Part shown: positions 1-8,599 of the stretch, piece by piece | How the letters are laid out: each line of letters starts with the position of its first letter | How positions within the stretch are numbered: the first letter of the stretch is position 1 | Notes under the pieces: generated by a model | The model's input: only the letters and a program-made list of their open reading frames with translations | The model's database searches: none | Told to the model about the DNA's origin: nothing | Translations under genes and position numbers: made by a program | Source of the DNA: DASXTS01 sp036505275 | GTDB taxonomy: Bacteria; Actinomycetota; Actinomycetes; Mycobacteriales; Pseudonocardiaceae | DNA length: 22,364 bases | Assembly (NCBI GenBank): GCA_036505275.1 | Contig: DASXTS010000024.1 | Location: 1 to 22,364, forward strand | Reading direction: 5' to 3'

Positions 1-877
1 CGACCGCGGTCCGGCAGGCGTCGTTGCGCCCGGGCTCGGGGTCGGCACGGCTTTCCACCACCGCGCCGGCCAGGGCCCGCACGCCGCCGGCGACCACCGG
101 TAGCCGCATCACCGCGGCCGTCAGCCCGGACATCCGCTGCACGGCGCGGCTGCCTGCCCCGGCCCAGCCGACGAAGACGTCCACATCGGACAGTCCACTG
201 TGGATTCTCGGGAGGGCGAAGTGCTCGCTGCCGCCCACCGAGATGCCATCCCGCCGGTTGCCGGCGACATCGAACGAGCCGAGCCGCGACCCGGCCACCT
301 CGTCGCGCACCCGGCCGCCGCGCAGCGCGAACCCGGTGGTGCCGAGTAGGCCGACCACAGAGCGGGCGGTGCCCTTGCTGAAACCAGGCCGCCCGGTCAC
401 GAAGTAGCCGACCTCGACCCTGGTGGCGTCCGGCCCGGCCGCGCGCAGCGCCAGCGCCCCGGCCAGGTTGCCCGGCACGAAGTCGTAGCCGAACGCGGTG
501 AACAGCGCCGCGCCGCTGCGCTGTGCCATCGGCCCGAACTCCCCGAACACCCGCCGGATGAACGGTGGCTCCCCGGTCGAGTCGAGATATCGGGCGCCGG
601 CCTCCGCCGCGGCCCGCACCGCCGGTTCGCCGAGCCGGACAAAAGGTCCGACCGTGGTCACCAGCACGTCCCCGCGCCCGACCAGGCCTCGGACCGCCGC
701 CGTGTCGGAGACGTCCACTTTCGTGGTCTCCAGCCCACCGAGTCGCTCGGCCAGTGGCGCGAGCCTCGCCGGGTCCCGGCCGGCCAGCAGCGGTCTCGCG
801 CCGCGATCGGCCAGAGCCTGCGCGACCAGCCTGCCGGTGTATCCCGTGGCTCCGAGCAGCACGATCCGTCCGGCCAT
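1..877 (-). CDS. Saccharopine dehydrogenase-like NAD(P)-binding reductase (C-terminus beyond window)
   Basis: Reading the minus strand from an ATG at 877 gives about 292 residues with no stop before the window edge, so the C-terminus is missing. The N-terminus MAGRIVLLGATGYTGRLVAQ is a Rossmann nucleotide-binding fold with the GATGYTGR turn. Further on come VTTVGPF, a G-E-P segment and GYDFVPGNLAG, all typical of the saccharopine dehydrogenase NADP-binding family, which in actinobacteria includes trans-acting enoyl reductases. The exact substrate cannot be read from sequence. The start lies 24 nt downstream of the adnB stop on the same strand, so it may be the last gene of the adnA-adnB transcription unit. 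The family call is firm; the function is open. Confidence 0.8.
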   Translation of the reverse strand, partial: MAGRIVLLGATGYTGRLVAQALADRGARPLLAGRDPARLAPLAERLGGLETTKVDVSDTAAVRGLVGRGDVLVTTVGPFVRLGEPAVRAAAEAGARYLDSTGEPPFIRRVFGEFGPMAQRSGAALFTAFGYDFVPGNLAGALALRAAGPDATRVEVGYFVTGRPGFSKGTARSVVGLLGTTGFALRGGRVRDEVAGSRLGSFDVAGNRRDGISVGGSEHFALPRIHSGLSDVDVFVGWAGAGSRAVQRMSGLTAAVMRLPVVAGGVRALAGAVVESRADPEPGRNDACRTAV

Positions 878-901
878 GCCCGTGAACGTACCCGTGCCGA
901 G

Positions 902-3900
902 CTAAGGCCTGTCGCGAGGAATCCGACCCAGCAGGGCGCGCAGGCCGTCGGCGTCGAGCAGGTCGGCCGGGCGGACGGTGACGTCGTGGCGGACGTAGTG
1001 GAATGCGGCGCGGACCGAGGCCAACGGCGTGCCGGACAACGCGGCCCACGCCAGGCGGTAGGCGGCGAGCTGCACGGACACCGCGGGCAGGTGCTCGGCG
1101 GCCGGTACGGCGCCGGTCTTCCAGTCGACGACGGTCCAGCCCCCGTCCTGGTCGGCGAAGACCGCGTCCATCCGGCCCCGGACCAGGACGCCGTCGAGCT
1201 CGGCCTCGAACGGCACCTCGACGTCGTAGGGGAAGCGCTGGGCCCACGAGCCGGCCAGGAACGCCTGCTGCAGCGCGGCGAGCTCGGCGTCCGGCGCGGC
1301 GCCGGCGTCGGCGGCGCCGGGCAGCTCGTCCAGGTCGAGCAGCCGGCTGGCGCCGAAGCGCCGTTCCAGCCACGCGTGGAACGCGGTGCCCCGGCGCGCC
1401 GTGGGGTTGGGCCGCAGCGGCACTGGGCGGCGAAGCCGGCGGGCCAGCGCGGCGGGGTCGGCGGCCAGCTCCACCAGCTGGCTGACCGACAGGTGCGCCG
1501 GCAGCACCACCCGCTGGTCACCCTGGCGCGCGGCGCGCTCGGCGAGCAGCACGTCCACGTCGCGGGCCCAACCATCGGCGTCCGACTCGGGGTCCGACTC
1601 GGGGTCCGACGGGGTCAGCTCGAACAGCGGCGGCTGGTAGCCGGCCAGCGCGGCCCGGACCAGCTCGGCGCCGGCCTGCACCGCATCCCGCCGCGGCCCC
1701 AGCGGGTCAGCCGGCCACTCCGCGGTGCGAATCGACGCGGTCACCGGGTTGGGCTCGCCGTCCGCCGGCCGGTCGGGCCAGTGCTCGACGGCCTCCGGCG
1801 CCACCGCGGCGCGCACGTCCAGCAGAAACTGTGAGGGCCCGCGCGGCTGGTCGCCGGTCTCGGCCCACCAGTGGCCGCTGACCAGCAGGGTGTGTTCGGC
1901 CCTTGTCAGCGCGACGTACAGCAGCCGCCGCTCCTCGATCATGCGGCGGTCGTCGAACGCCGCCTCGTGCGCGATGAGCGCGTCGGTCAGCTCGCGGCGG
2001 TCGGCGCAGCCGGCCAGGTCCAGGCGGGGCAGGTCAGCCGCGTCGCCGCGCAGGTCCGCGGGGAGCTCGGTGACGGTCTTCAGCCAGGACGAGGACAGCT
2101 TGCGGCCCGGGAACACGTCGCTGACCAGGTGCGGCACCGCCACGATCCGCCATTCCAGGCCCTTGGCGGCGTGCACCGTGAGAACCTGCACCCGGTCCTG
2201 CGCCACCTCGACCTCACCGGGCTCCAGACCGTCCTCGGCCTGCTCGGCGGTGGCCAGGTAGTCCAGCAACGCGGGCAGAGTGGCGCCTGGCGACTCGGCC
2301 GCGAAGTCCGCCACCACGTCAGCGAACGCGTCCAGGTGCGCCCGCCCCACCCGGTCCGGCCGCGCCGCCGTCTCCACGTCCAGCCGCAGCGTCCGCTCGA
2401 CGTCCGCAACCAGCTCGGGCAGCGGCGCACCGAGCCGGCGCCGCAGCGCGGTCAGCTCGCCGGCCAGCCGCCTGATACGCCGGTATCCGTCCGGGGAGTA
2501 CTGCTCCGCCGGCCCAGGATCGTCAACGGCGTCGACCAGCCCGGCCTGCTCGGCGTGCTCGCCGGGCAGCGCGTCGGCCACCGGGTCGGCCACCGGGTCG
2601 GGCGCGGCGGTCATCCGCCCGCCGCCGTCGTCGCGGCCGGCTGAAAGGTTCTTGGCGCGGCGCCACAGGGCGGCCAGGTCGGCGGCGCCGAGGCGGACGT
2701 GGGCGCCGGTGAGCAGGCGCACGGCCGCGGTGCCGGCCAGCGGGTCGACGAGCAGCCGCAGCGCGCTGACCAGGTCCCGGACCTCGGGGGTGTCCAGCAG
2801 ACCGCCCAGACCGACGACCTCGACCGGGAGCCCGCGGGCTCGCAGCGCGGCGGCGAGCATCGCCATGTCGGCCCGTCGCCGCACCAGAACGGCGGCGGTT
2901 GGCGGCGCGTCGGTGGCGTCCACCTCGAGCTGCCAGGCGCGCGCGACGGCGTCGGCGACCCAATCGACCTCGGCCCGGACGTCGGGCAGCAGGGCCACCG
3001 TGACGTCGGCCGGGGCGCGCGCGTCGTGGGCCACCAGTTCGTCGACCGAGACCCCGGGCCCCAGGTGCGGGTGTCCCGCATGGGCCGGGTGCGGGTGTCC
3101 CGCATGGGCCGGGTGCGGGTGTCCCGCATGAGCTGGGTGCGGGTGTCCCGCATGAGCCGGGTGCGGGTGTCCCGCATGAGCCGGGTGCGGGTGTCCCGCA
3201 TGGGCGTTGCGTAGTGGTTCGGCTACCGCGTTGGCCAGCGCGAGCACCCGCGGCGGGTTGCGGAAGCTCGTCCGCAGCGGGTATACCGGCGCCGGCCCGC
3301 CGCTCGCCAGTGGAAAGTCGGTGGTGAATCGCGGCAGGTTGGCCGCCGACGCGCCGCGCCAGCCGTAGATCGACTGGCAGGGGTCGCCGACCGCGGTGAC
3401 CGGCAGGCCGACGCCGTCCCCGGACGTCGCGCCGAACAGCGCGCGCAGCAGCATCCGCTGCGCGTGCCCGGTGTCCTGGTACTCGTCCAGCAGCACCACG
3501 CCGTACCGGGCCCGCTCGGCCGCGCCCACTTCCGGGTGCTCGGTGGCTAGCCTGGCGGCGAGGGCGAGCTGGTCGGCGAAGTCCAGCACGCCGTCCCCGC
3601 GCTTGCGCTGCACGTAGGCATCAACCAGCGGCAGCAGGTCGGCCCGCGCCCGCTGCGCATCCAGCATCCGCCGCAGCTCCTGCGGTAGCTCCGTCTTCTG
3701 CCGGGGCGCCCTTGGGGTCCGCGCGACGGCCTCGCAGAATTGCGCGGCGTGCGCTCGGACCGCGTCACCTTCCACCAGGTGCTCGGCCAGCTCGCCGGCA
3801 AGGCCGAGCAGGTAGCCGGTGACGGTGGCCGGCACCCTGTCCAGCTCGAGGTCGGCGTCCCAGGCCGACACGACCCGGTGCGCGAGCTGCCAGGCGCCGG

Positions 3901-4327
3901 TCTCGGTGAGCAGCCGCAGGCCCGGCTCGGCCGGCAGCCGCAACCCGTGTTCGGCGACCAACCGGCCGGCATAGGCGTGGTAGGTCAGCACGGTCGGCTC
4001 GCCGGCCAGCACCTCGGTGCGGCGATCCTCGTCCAGCACCCCGGACGCCGCGAGCCGGCGCAACCGCGTCCGCACCCGGTCGGCGAGCTGCCGCGCCGCC
4101 TTACGGGTGAAGGTCAGCCCGAGCACCCGTTCCGGCGTCACGAACCCGTTGGCCACCAGCCATACCACGCGGGCGGCCATGGTCTCGGTCTTGCCGGCCC
4201 CCGCGCCGGCGACCACCAGGGCCGGTTCCGGGGGCGCCTCGATCACCGCCGCCTGCTCGGCGGTCGGCGCCGCCAGCCCCAGCCCGAGCGCCAGGGCACC
4301 CGGGCTGAGGCCGGCGACCGTCATCAC
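902..4327 (-). CDS. adnB: AdnB, motor-nuclease subunit of the AdnAB double-strand-break resection complex
   Basis: This 1141-residue protein has a UvrD/Rep-type superfamily 1 helicase followed by a RecB-family nuclease. Helicase motifs in order are Walker A GAGAGKT (41-47), motif Ia LTFTRKAARQLADRVR (71-86), Walker B LLDEYQDT (279-286), motif III GDPCQSIYGWRG (314-325), motif IV RTSFRNPP (352-359), motif V VLTVHAAKGLEW (715-726) and motif VI RRLLYVALTRAEHTLL (800-815). The nuclease core shows H984, D1054, D1068-W-K1070 and Q1086/Y1090, so both activities look intact. It is the downstream partner of AdnA, in the mycobacterial Rv3202c-Rv3201c order. An unusual (HAGHPHPA)6 tract fills residues 376-422, and short SDPE and DPVA repeats occur near 906-916 and 577-584. 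The start is GTG 4327 or ATG 4324; neither has a clear ribosome binding site. Confidence 0.93.
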   Translation of the reverse strand: MMTVAGLSPGALALGLGLAAPTAEQAAVIEAPPEPALVVAGAGAGKTETMAARVVWLVANGFVTPERVLGLTFTRKAARQLADRVRTRLRRLAASGVLDEDRRTEVLAGEPTVLTYHAYAGRLVAEHGLRLPAEPGLRLLTETGAWQLAHRVVSAWDADLELDRVPATVTGYLLGLAGELAEHLVEGDAVRAHAAQFCEAVARTPRAPRQKTELPQELRRMLDAQRARADLLPLVDAYVQRKRGDGVLDFADQLALAARLATEHPEVGAAERARYGVVLLDEYQDTGHAQRMLLRALFGATSGDGVGLPVTAVGDPCQSIYGWRGASAANLPRFTTDFPLASGGPAPVYPLRTSFRNPPRVLALANAVAEPLRNAHAGHPHPAHAGHPHPAHAGHPHPAHAGHPHPAHAGHPHPAHAGHPHLGPGVSVDELVAHDARAPADVTVALLPDVRAEVDWVADAVARAWQLEVDATDAPPTAAVLVRRRADMAMLAAALRARGLPVEVVGLGGLLDTPEVRDLVSALRLLVDPLAGTAAVRLLTGAHVRLGAADLAALWRRAKNLSAGRDDGGGRMTAAPDPVADPVADALPGEHAEQAGLVDAVDDPGPAEQYSPDGYRRIRRLAGELTALRRRLGAPLPELVADVERTLRLDVETAARPDRVGRAHLDAFADVVADFAAESPGATLPALLDYLATAEQAEDGLEPGEVEVAQDRVQVLTVHAAKGLEWRIVAVPHLVSDVFPGRKLSSSWLKTVTELPADLRGDAADLPRLDLAGCADRRELTDALIAHEAAFDDRRMIEERRLLYVALTRAEHTLLVSGHWWAETGDQPRGPSQFLLDVRAAVAPEAVEHWPDRPADGEPNPVTASIRTAEWPADPLGPRRDAVQAGAELVRAALAGYQPPLFELTPSDPESDPESDADGWARDVDVLLAERAARQGDQRVVLPAHLSVSQLVELAADPAALARRLRRPVPLRPNPTARRGTAFHAWLERRFGASRLLDLDELPGAADAGAAPDAELAALQQAFLAGSWAQRFPYDVEVPFEAELDGVLVRGRMDAVFADQDGGWTVVDWKTGAVPAAEHLPAVSVQLAAYRLAWAALSGTPLASVRAAFHYVRHDVTVRPADLLDADGLRALLGRIPRDRP
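3065..3202 (-). repeat. Six 24-bp tandem repeats inside adnB encoding HAGHPHPA
   Basis: Six consecutive copies of a 24-bp unit, with only a few third-position differences, are read in frame as HAGHPHPA (AdnB residues 376-422). Each copy supplies three histidines, giving 18 His in 47 residues. The tract lies between helicase motif IV and the region leading to motif V, probably as a surface loop. The copies begin at 3065, 3089, 3113, 3137, 3161 and 3185 on the plus strand. Confidence 0.95.
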
Positions 4328-4359
4328 GGTCCAACACGGTAAGCCGGCGCGACGCCCGA

Positions 4360-4376
4360 CCGCCGGATCTCGGCGG
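4360..4376 (-). terminator. Weak GC hairpin between the secreted-protein gene and adnB
   Basis: CCGCCG (4360-4365) and CGGCGG (4371-4376) form a perfect 6-bp stem with a 5-nt loop, just after the stop at 4398 of the secreted-protein gene. There is no T-tract. It could be a weak terminator or chance in GC-rich DNA. Confidence 0.25.
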
Positions 4377-4397
4377 GCGACACGCCTGGGTCAGCGA

Positions 4398-5009
4398 TCA
4401 GTCGCAGAACCCCGGAGTCTCGAGGTTGTTGGCCGCGTCGAACAGGTTCTTTGTCGGCTCGTAGTTGCCGCTGGCGATGGCCGCGTTGGTCATCGCGATC
4501 ACCTGGGCGGCCGAGAGCGGGTAGTCGACCTCGCTGCTCGATGCGTTCAGCAACGCGGCGACCGCGTGGCGCAGCAGGGCGTTGAGACCACCGCTACCCA
4601 GGTTGAGCGCCTGCGCGAAGGTCAGGCTCGCGTAGGACGGCGAAAGCCCGGTAAAGACGCTGCCGAGCGTCGTCGTGGGGCTGTATGGGGTGGTGGCGAA
4701 GGCATCCGGGTGGTTCTTCCAGAAGCCCGGGGTGCAGCCCTGCCCGCCGGGCGGCGGAGGCGGTGGTGTCGTGGTGGTCGTGGTCTCAGTCGTCGTTGTT
4801 GTTGTCTCCGTCGATGTCGACGTGTCAGTGGTCGACGATGTCGACGTGTCAGTGGTCGACGACGTCGACGACGAGTACGTGGTTGTGGACCCTCCGATCG
4901 CGCCAACGGCAACACTCGTGCCGGCAAACGCGGCCACGACGAGCAGTCCAAGGCCCGCCAGCAGTGCCGGCACGCTGGGCAGCCTGGCCCAGTCTCGGTT
5001 CCGACGCAT
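4398..5009 (-). CDS. Secreted or cell-surface protein with Ser/Thr-rich linker and a CTPGFWKNH domain
   Basis: ATG 5009 is chosen because AGGGAGGA lies 5 nt upstream; a longer reading from 5069 has no such signal. The 203-residue product has basic N-terminal residues, a hydrophobic segment (about 12-38) that is a signal peptide or anchor, and a Ser/Thr-rich low-complexity linker (41-81). PPPPPPGGQG follows, then a globular domain beginning with GCTPGFWKNHPDAF (91-104). Cysteines at 92 and 202 could form a disulphide closing the domain; both sit in TPGF contexts. I recognise the CTPGFWKNH signature only as one seen in exported proteins of unknown function. It lies between adnA and adnB on the same strand, where related genomes have none. 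Its own strong ribosome binding site suggests independent expression. Confidence 0.85.
   Translation of the reverse strand: MRRNRDWARLPSVPALLAGLGLLVVAAFAGTSVAVGAIGGSTTTYSSSTSSTTDTSTSSTTDTSTSTETTTTTTETTTTTTPPPPPPGGQGCTPGFWKNHPDAFATTPYSPTTTLGSVFTGLSPSYASLTFAQALNLGSGGLNALLRHAVAALLNASSSEVDYPLSAAQVIAMTNAAIASGNYEPTKNLFDAANNLETPGFCD
4813..4860 (-). repeat. Two perfect 24-bp tandem repeats in the Thr/Ser linker
   Basis: Positions 4813-4836 and 4837-4860 are identical. They encode two copies of a TDTSTSST-type octapeptide in the linker of the secreted protein. Confidence 0.9.
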
Positions 5010-5171
5010 CCAATCCTCCCTGGTAGCCGTGAGTAGCGGAATCTGGATGTCGATCACCCGACTTCGCACTCGACCCGTCGTCCCCGCGAGGGCTCGCGTT
5101 ACGCAGGTTCGCCCGGTTGGCTGAGGAGTTGCCTTCTCGTCACCCGATGGGGTCGCTGAGAGGGTCGGCGG

Positions 5172-8100
5172 CTACGAGGTGACCTGGCGGCCGGAGTCGG
5201 CGAGGGGGCAGCAGGTGCGGACCGGGCAGCGAGCGCAGTCGGCGTTCTCGCGGGCGGTGAAGGTGGGCCCGGCGGTGGCGTCCGCGGCGACCGTGATGGC
5301 GCCGATCCACTGGCGCTGGCCGTCGGCGTCCAGCGGCGGCTGGGTGCGTTCGGTACCGGCGCAGCCATTGCGGGTGTCGGGTTTGGCGAGGTAGAGCAGC
5401 CGGGCGCCGCCGGGCTGGGGGGTGACGCCGAGGGACTGGAACGCGCCGAGGGCGGCGGCGAGCTGGTAGACGGCGAGCTGCGGGTGCGCGGCGGCGGCGT
5501 CCTTACTGGCGACGGCGCGGCCGGTCTTGACATCGATGACGACCGGGCGGCCGTCGCGGTCGCGCTCCAGGCGGTCGACGCGACCCCGGATGCGGACCAG
5601 CGGCACAGCCGGCGGCACAGCCGGCAGGGCCACGTCGACCTCGTGCTCGACGGCGACCAGTTGCAGCTGGCCGCGGCTGGTCGCCAGCCAGCGGCGGAAG
5701 GAGGCGAGCATGTCACGGACCCGCTGGTACTCCCGGCGGGAGAACCACGGCGCGCCGGCGTCCAGCACCGTCCACGCCCGCCGCAGCGCGTCATCCAGCT
5801 GGGGGTCGTCGGCGCCCGTGCCGGCGAGTTGCACCAGGGCGTGCACCAGCATTCCGGTGACGGAGGGCAGCGTGGCAGCGTCCTGCCCGCCGTTGCGCTC
5901 GAGCAGCCAGCGCAGCGGGCAGTTCTGCACGAGCTCGACGGTGGACGGGCTGACCAGGGCCGGCTCGCCGGCGGCACGCAGCGGCCGGTCGACTGACACC
6001 GCGGCCACGCCGGCCCACTCGTCCGGGTGCGCGCCGGGCACGCCGGCGTCGGCAAGCCTGGCGAGCTGCCGGGCGGCAGTCTGCCGGTGCTCCGCGGTCA
6101 CGGTCTGGTCGCACACCACCCGGCGCAGCTCGCCGACCAGCTCGGCGAGCACCAGGGCTCGCGGCGGGCGGATGACCGGCCGGGTCTGCGCGCCGCCCCC
6201 GGCGGCCCCGTCGAGCTCGTCGAGCTCGTCGAGGAACCGGGACGGCTGTTCCTCCTCGTCGCGCACCGCGCTGACCAGCAGGGTGTGCCGGGCCCGGCTG
6301 GCGGCGACCACCAGCAGCCGCCGCTCCTCGGCCATCAGCGGCGCGGTCTGCGAGGCGGTGTCGGCGGCGACTCCGGCCAGCACGTCGACCAGCCGCTCGA
6401 CGCCGAGCAGCGTGCCGCGCAGCCGAAGGTCGGGCCAGCTGCCCTCCTGCACACCGGGCACCGCGACCACGGTCCACTCCCGGCCGACCGCGGCGTGCGC
6501 CGTGAGCACCTCGACCGCGTCGGTCGCCGGCGCCTTCGGGGCCAGCGAGTCGCCGGGGATCTGCTGGGCGCGTAGGTAGTCGGCGAAGCCGGCAATGCCG
6601 GCGCCGGGCAGCCGGTCGGTGTAGCGGGCGGCGGCGTCGAACAGCGCGACGACGGCGTCCAGGTCGCGGTCGGCCTGCACCCCCGCGCTGCCGCCGCGGG
6701 CGGCGCCCGCCGACCAGCGGTCCTGCAGCCGGCTGGCCCGCCACACCTGCCACAGCACCTCCTCGACGCCGTCGCCGGCGTGCTCACGCACGATCCGGAT
6801 CAGCTTGACCAGGCGGCGCAGCGGCTCGCCGGTGCGGTCCTCCAGCCCCGGCACCGGGTCGGCGTCGCGCAACGCTGCCACCAGCAGCTCGCCTGAGGTC
6901 GGCTCGGACGTCTGCTCGGGTGTCTGCTCGGACGTCTGCTCGGGTGTCTGCTGCGCGCCGGCGGCCAGCGCGAGCCGGCGCAGCCCGCGACGCAACCGGC
7001 GCAGCGCGAGCGGGTCGGCGCCGGCCAGCGGCGAGCCGAGCAGCGCCACCGCGGTGTCCTCGTCGACGGCGTCCGGCTCGGCGGCCACCCGCAGCAGCGC
7101 GATGAACGGCCAGACCGCGGGCTGGCGGGCCAGCGGCAGTTCCTCGCCCGGCACCGCGAGCGGCACGCCGGCCGCCAGCAGCGCGCGCCGCAGCACCGGC
7201 AGGGATCGCGCGGTCGAGCGCACCAGCACCGCCATCTCCGACCACGGCACGCCGTCCAGCAGGTGTGCCCGGCGCAGCTGGTCGGCCATCCAGGACGCCT
7301 CGGCCGCGGCTGACCGCAGCAGCCGTACCTCGACCCGACCGCCGGCCGGTGCCGCGGCCAGCACCGGCGCGCGATGGTGGCCGGCGCCGGGCAGCCTGGC
7401 CACCAGCCGGGCCACCGCGTCCCGCACCGCCGGTGCCATCCGGTGGCCCTGGGTGAGAACCACGGTGCGCTGCCCGCCGGGGTCCGCGTCGCGCAGCCTG
7501 CTCGGGTCGGCGCCGCGGAACGCGAACACCGCCTGGTCGGGATCGCCCGCAATGACGAACTCGGCAGCCGCCGCACCCAACCGCCCGACCAGGGCGGCCT
7601 GCTGCGGGTCGAGGTGCTGGGCGTCGTCGACGAACAGGTGCCGCACCCTGGCCCGCTCCCGGCTCAGTACGTCGGCGTCGGTGTCGAAGGCCAGCAGCGC
7701 GGACGCGACCAGCTCGGCCGCGTCCAGTGCCGGCGCGCTGGCCTGCGGCGCGGTGCTGCCCGCCGAGCCGCGCAGGATCGTCACCTGCTCGTAGGTCTGG
7801 AAGAACCGGCCGGCGGCTACCCATTCGTCGCGGCCGTGCCGGTGGCCGAGCCGGACCAGCCCATCCGGGCTCAGACCGCGCTCGGCGGCACGCAGCAGCA
7901 GGTCGCGCAGCTCGGCCGCAAAGCCGGGCAGGCCGAGCGCCGGCCGCAGCCTCGACGGCCAGCCCGCCCCGCCGTCGATCTCCAGCTCGCCGGCCAGCAA
8001 CTCGCGCACCACGGCGTCCTGCTCCGGCCCGGAAAGCAGCCGTGGCGGTGGGTCGCCGCGCATTGTCGCCTGCAGCCGGAGCACGGCGAACGCGTACGAG

Positions 8101-8471
8101 TGCACGGTGCGCACCACGGGTTCGCGCACCGTGCGCGGCAGCTCGCGGGGTCCGTCCTCGCGGGCGGCCAGCGCGGCGAGCCGCTCGGTGACCCGCTCGC
8201 GCAGCCGCTGGGCGGACCGGCGGCTCGCCGTGAGCACCAGCACGTGCTCCGGGTCGACGCCACCATCGGCGATCCGCCACGCCGCCGCCTCCACCAGCAG
8301 TGCCGTCTTGCCGGTGCCCGGCCCACCGAGCACCCTCAGGAACCCGCCGTCGCCGGCCAGCACGCGCCGCGCCGCGGCGTCCCACCGCCGCTCGCCGGTC
8401 CACGGTGACCGCGGTCCCGGCGCGGCCCGTACCAGCCGAGGCGCCGTGCTCACGTCGCCGGATGCAACCAC
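5172..8471 (-). CDS. adnA: AdnA, motor-nuclease subunit with predicted iron-sulfur cluster
   Basis: A 1099-residue UvrD-like helicase with a C-terminal RecB/AddB-type nuclease. Walker A is GGPGTGKT (49-56). The Walker B region reads LFVDDAQHLD (279-288), where the usual D-E is D-D. Motif III is GDPDQAVFAFRG (309-320), motif V VLTAHAAVGREW (655-666) and motif VI EERRLLVVAASRARHTLL (715-732). The nuclease has H877, D966, D980-V-K982 and Q998/Y1002. Cys851 plus C1079-x2-C1082-x5-C1088 fit the four-cysteine Fe-S clasp of AddB-type nucleases. It works with AdnB to unwind and trim DNA ends. The GTG start at 8471 has no clear ribosome binding site; GTG 8453 is possible. EQTP/EQTS repeats occupy about 510-524. 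Confidence 0.92.
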   Translation of the reverse strand: MVASGDVSTAPRLVRAAPGPRSPWTGERRWDAAARRVLAGDGGFLRVLGGPGTGKTALLVEAAAWRIADGGVDPEHVLVLTASRRSAQRLRERVTERLAALAAREDGPRELPRTVREPVVRTVHSYAFAVLRLQATMRGDPPPRLLSGPEQDAVVRELLAGELEIDGGAGWPSRLRPALGLPGFAAELRDLLLRAAERGLSPDGLVRLGHRHGRDEWVAAGRFFQTYEQVTILRGSAGSTAPQASAPALDAAELVASALLAFDTDADVLSRERARVRHLFVDDAQHLDPQQAALVGRLGAAAAEFVIAGDPDQAVFAFRGADPSRLRDADPGGQRTVVLTQGHRMAPAVRDAVARLVARLPGAGHHRAPVLAAAPAGGRVEVRLLRSAAAEASWMADQLRRAHLLDGVPWSEMAVLVRSTARSLPVLRRALLAAGVPLAVPGEELPLARQPAVWPFIALLRVAAEPDAVDEDTAVALLGSPLAGADPLALRRLRRGLRRLALAAGAQQTPEQTSEQTPEQTSEPTSGELLVAALRDADPVPGLEDRTGEPLRRLVKLIRIVREHAGDGVEEVLWQVWRASRLQDRWSAGAARGGSAGVQADRDLDAVVALFDAAARYTDRLPGAGIAGFADYLRAQQIPGDSLAPKAPATDAVEVLTAHAAVGREWTVVAVPGVQEGSWPDLRLRGTLLGVERLVDVLAGVAADTASQTAPLMAEERRLLVVAASRARHTLLVSAVRDEEEQPSRFLDELDELDGAAGGGAQTRPVIRPPRALVLAELVGELRRVVCDQTVTAEHRQTAARQLARLADAGVPGAHPDEWAGVAAVSVDRPLRAAGEPALVSPSTVELVQNCPLRWLLERNGGQDAATLPSVTGMLVHALVQLAGTGADDPQLDDALRRAWTVLDAGAPWFSRREYQRVRDMLASFRRWLATSRGQLQLVAVEHEVDVALPAVPPAVPLVRIRGRVDRLERDRDGRPVVIDVKTGRAVASKDAAAAHPQLAVYQLAAALGAFQSLGVTPQPGGARLLYLAKPDTRNGCAGTERTQPPLDADGQRQWIGAITVAADATAGPTFTARENADCARCPVRTCCPLADSGRQVTS
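6904..6951 (-). repeat. Two perfect 24-bp repeats in adnA
   Basis: 6904-6927 and 6928-6951 are identical, and each consists of two near-identical 12-bp halves. They encode the EQTP/EQTS tract around residues 508-523, between helicase motifs IV and V. Confidence 0.9.
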
Positions 8472-8516
8472 CCGGCGGCCGCCGCGCCCCGCCGACGCGC
8501 CGTGCCAGCGGCCGCT

Positions 8517-8581
8517 CCTTTTGGCGACGATGTGACATTTGCGCGGTTCTACTGGGGAGATGTCACATCGTCGCCAAAAGG
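8517..8581. repeat. Perfect 22-bp inverted repeat (element A1) between adnA and the ATL gene
   Basis: The left arm 8517-8538 and right arm 8560-8581 are exact reverse complements over 22 nt, separated by a 21-nt loop. The arm core is GCGACGATGTGACAT. The element lies between divergent genes: 45 bp from the adnA GTG, with its outer right end directly against the possible GTG at 8582 of the ATL gene. The core recurs at 19360-19374. It could be a regulatory palindrome or a dispersed repeat. Confidence 0.9.
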
Positions 8582-8599
8582 GTGGGCAGGCTGGACGCC

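Noticed and set aside
3065..3202. Regular 24-bp repeats resembling a CRISPR array
   Set aside because: The units are directly adjacent with no unique spacers and are read in frame as an octapeptide inside adnB.
4675..5124. Plus-strand frame with long Val runs
   Set aside because: It is the complement of the Thr/Ser linker of the secreted protein; it has no ribosome binding site and no homology signal.
6784..8538. 584-codon minus-strand frame overlapping adnA
   Set aside because: Composition is Arg/Ala/Gly-rich shadow sequence; the adnA frame carries all helicase motifs.
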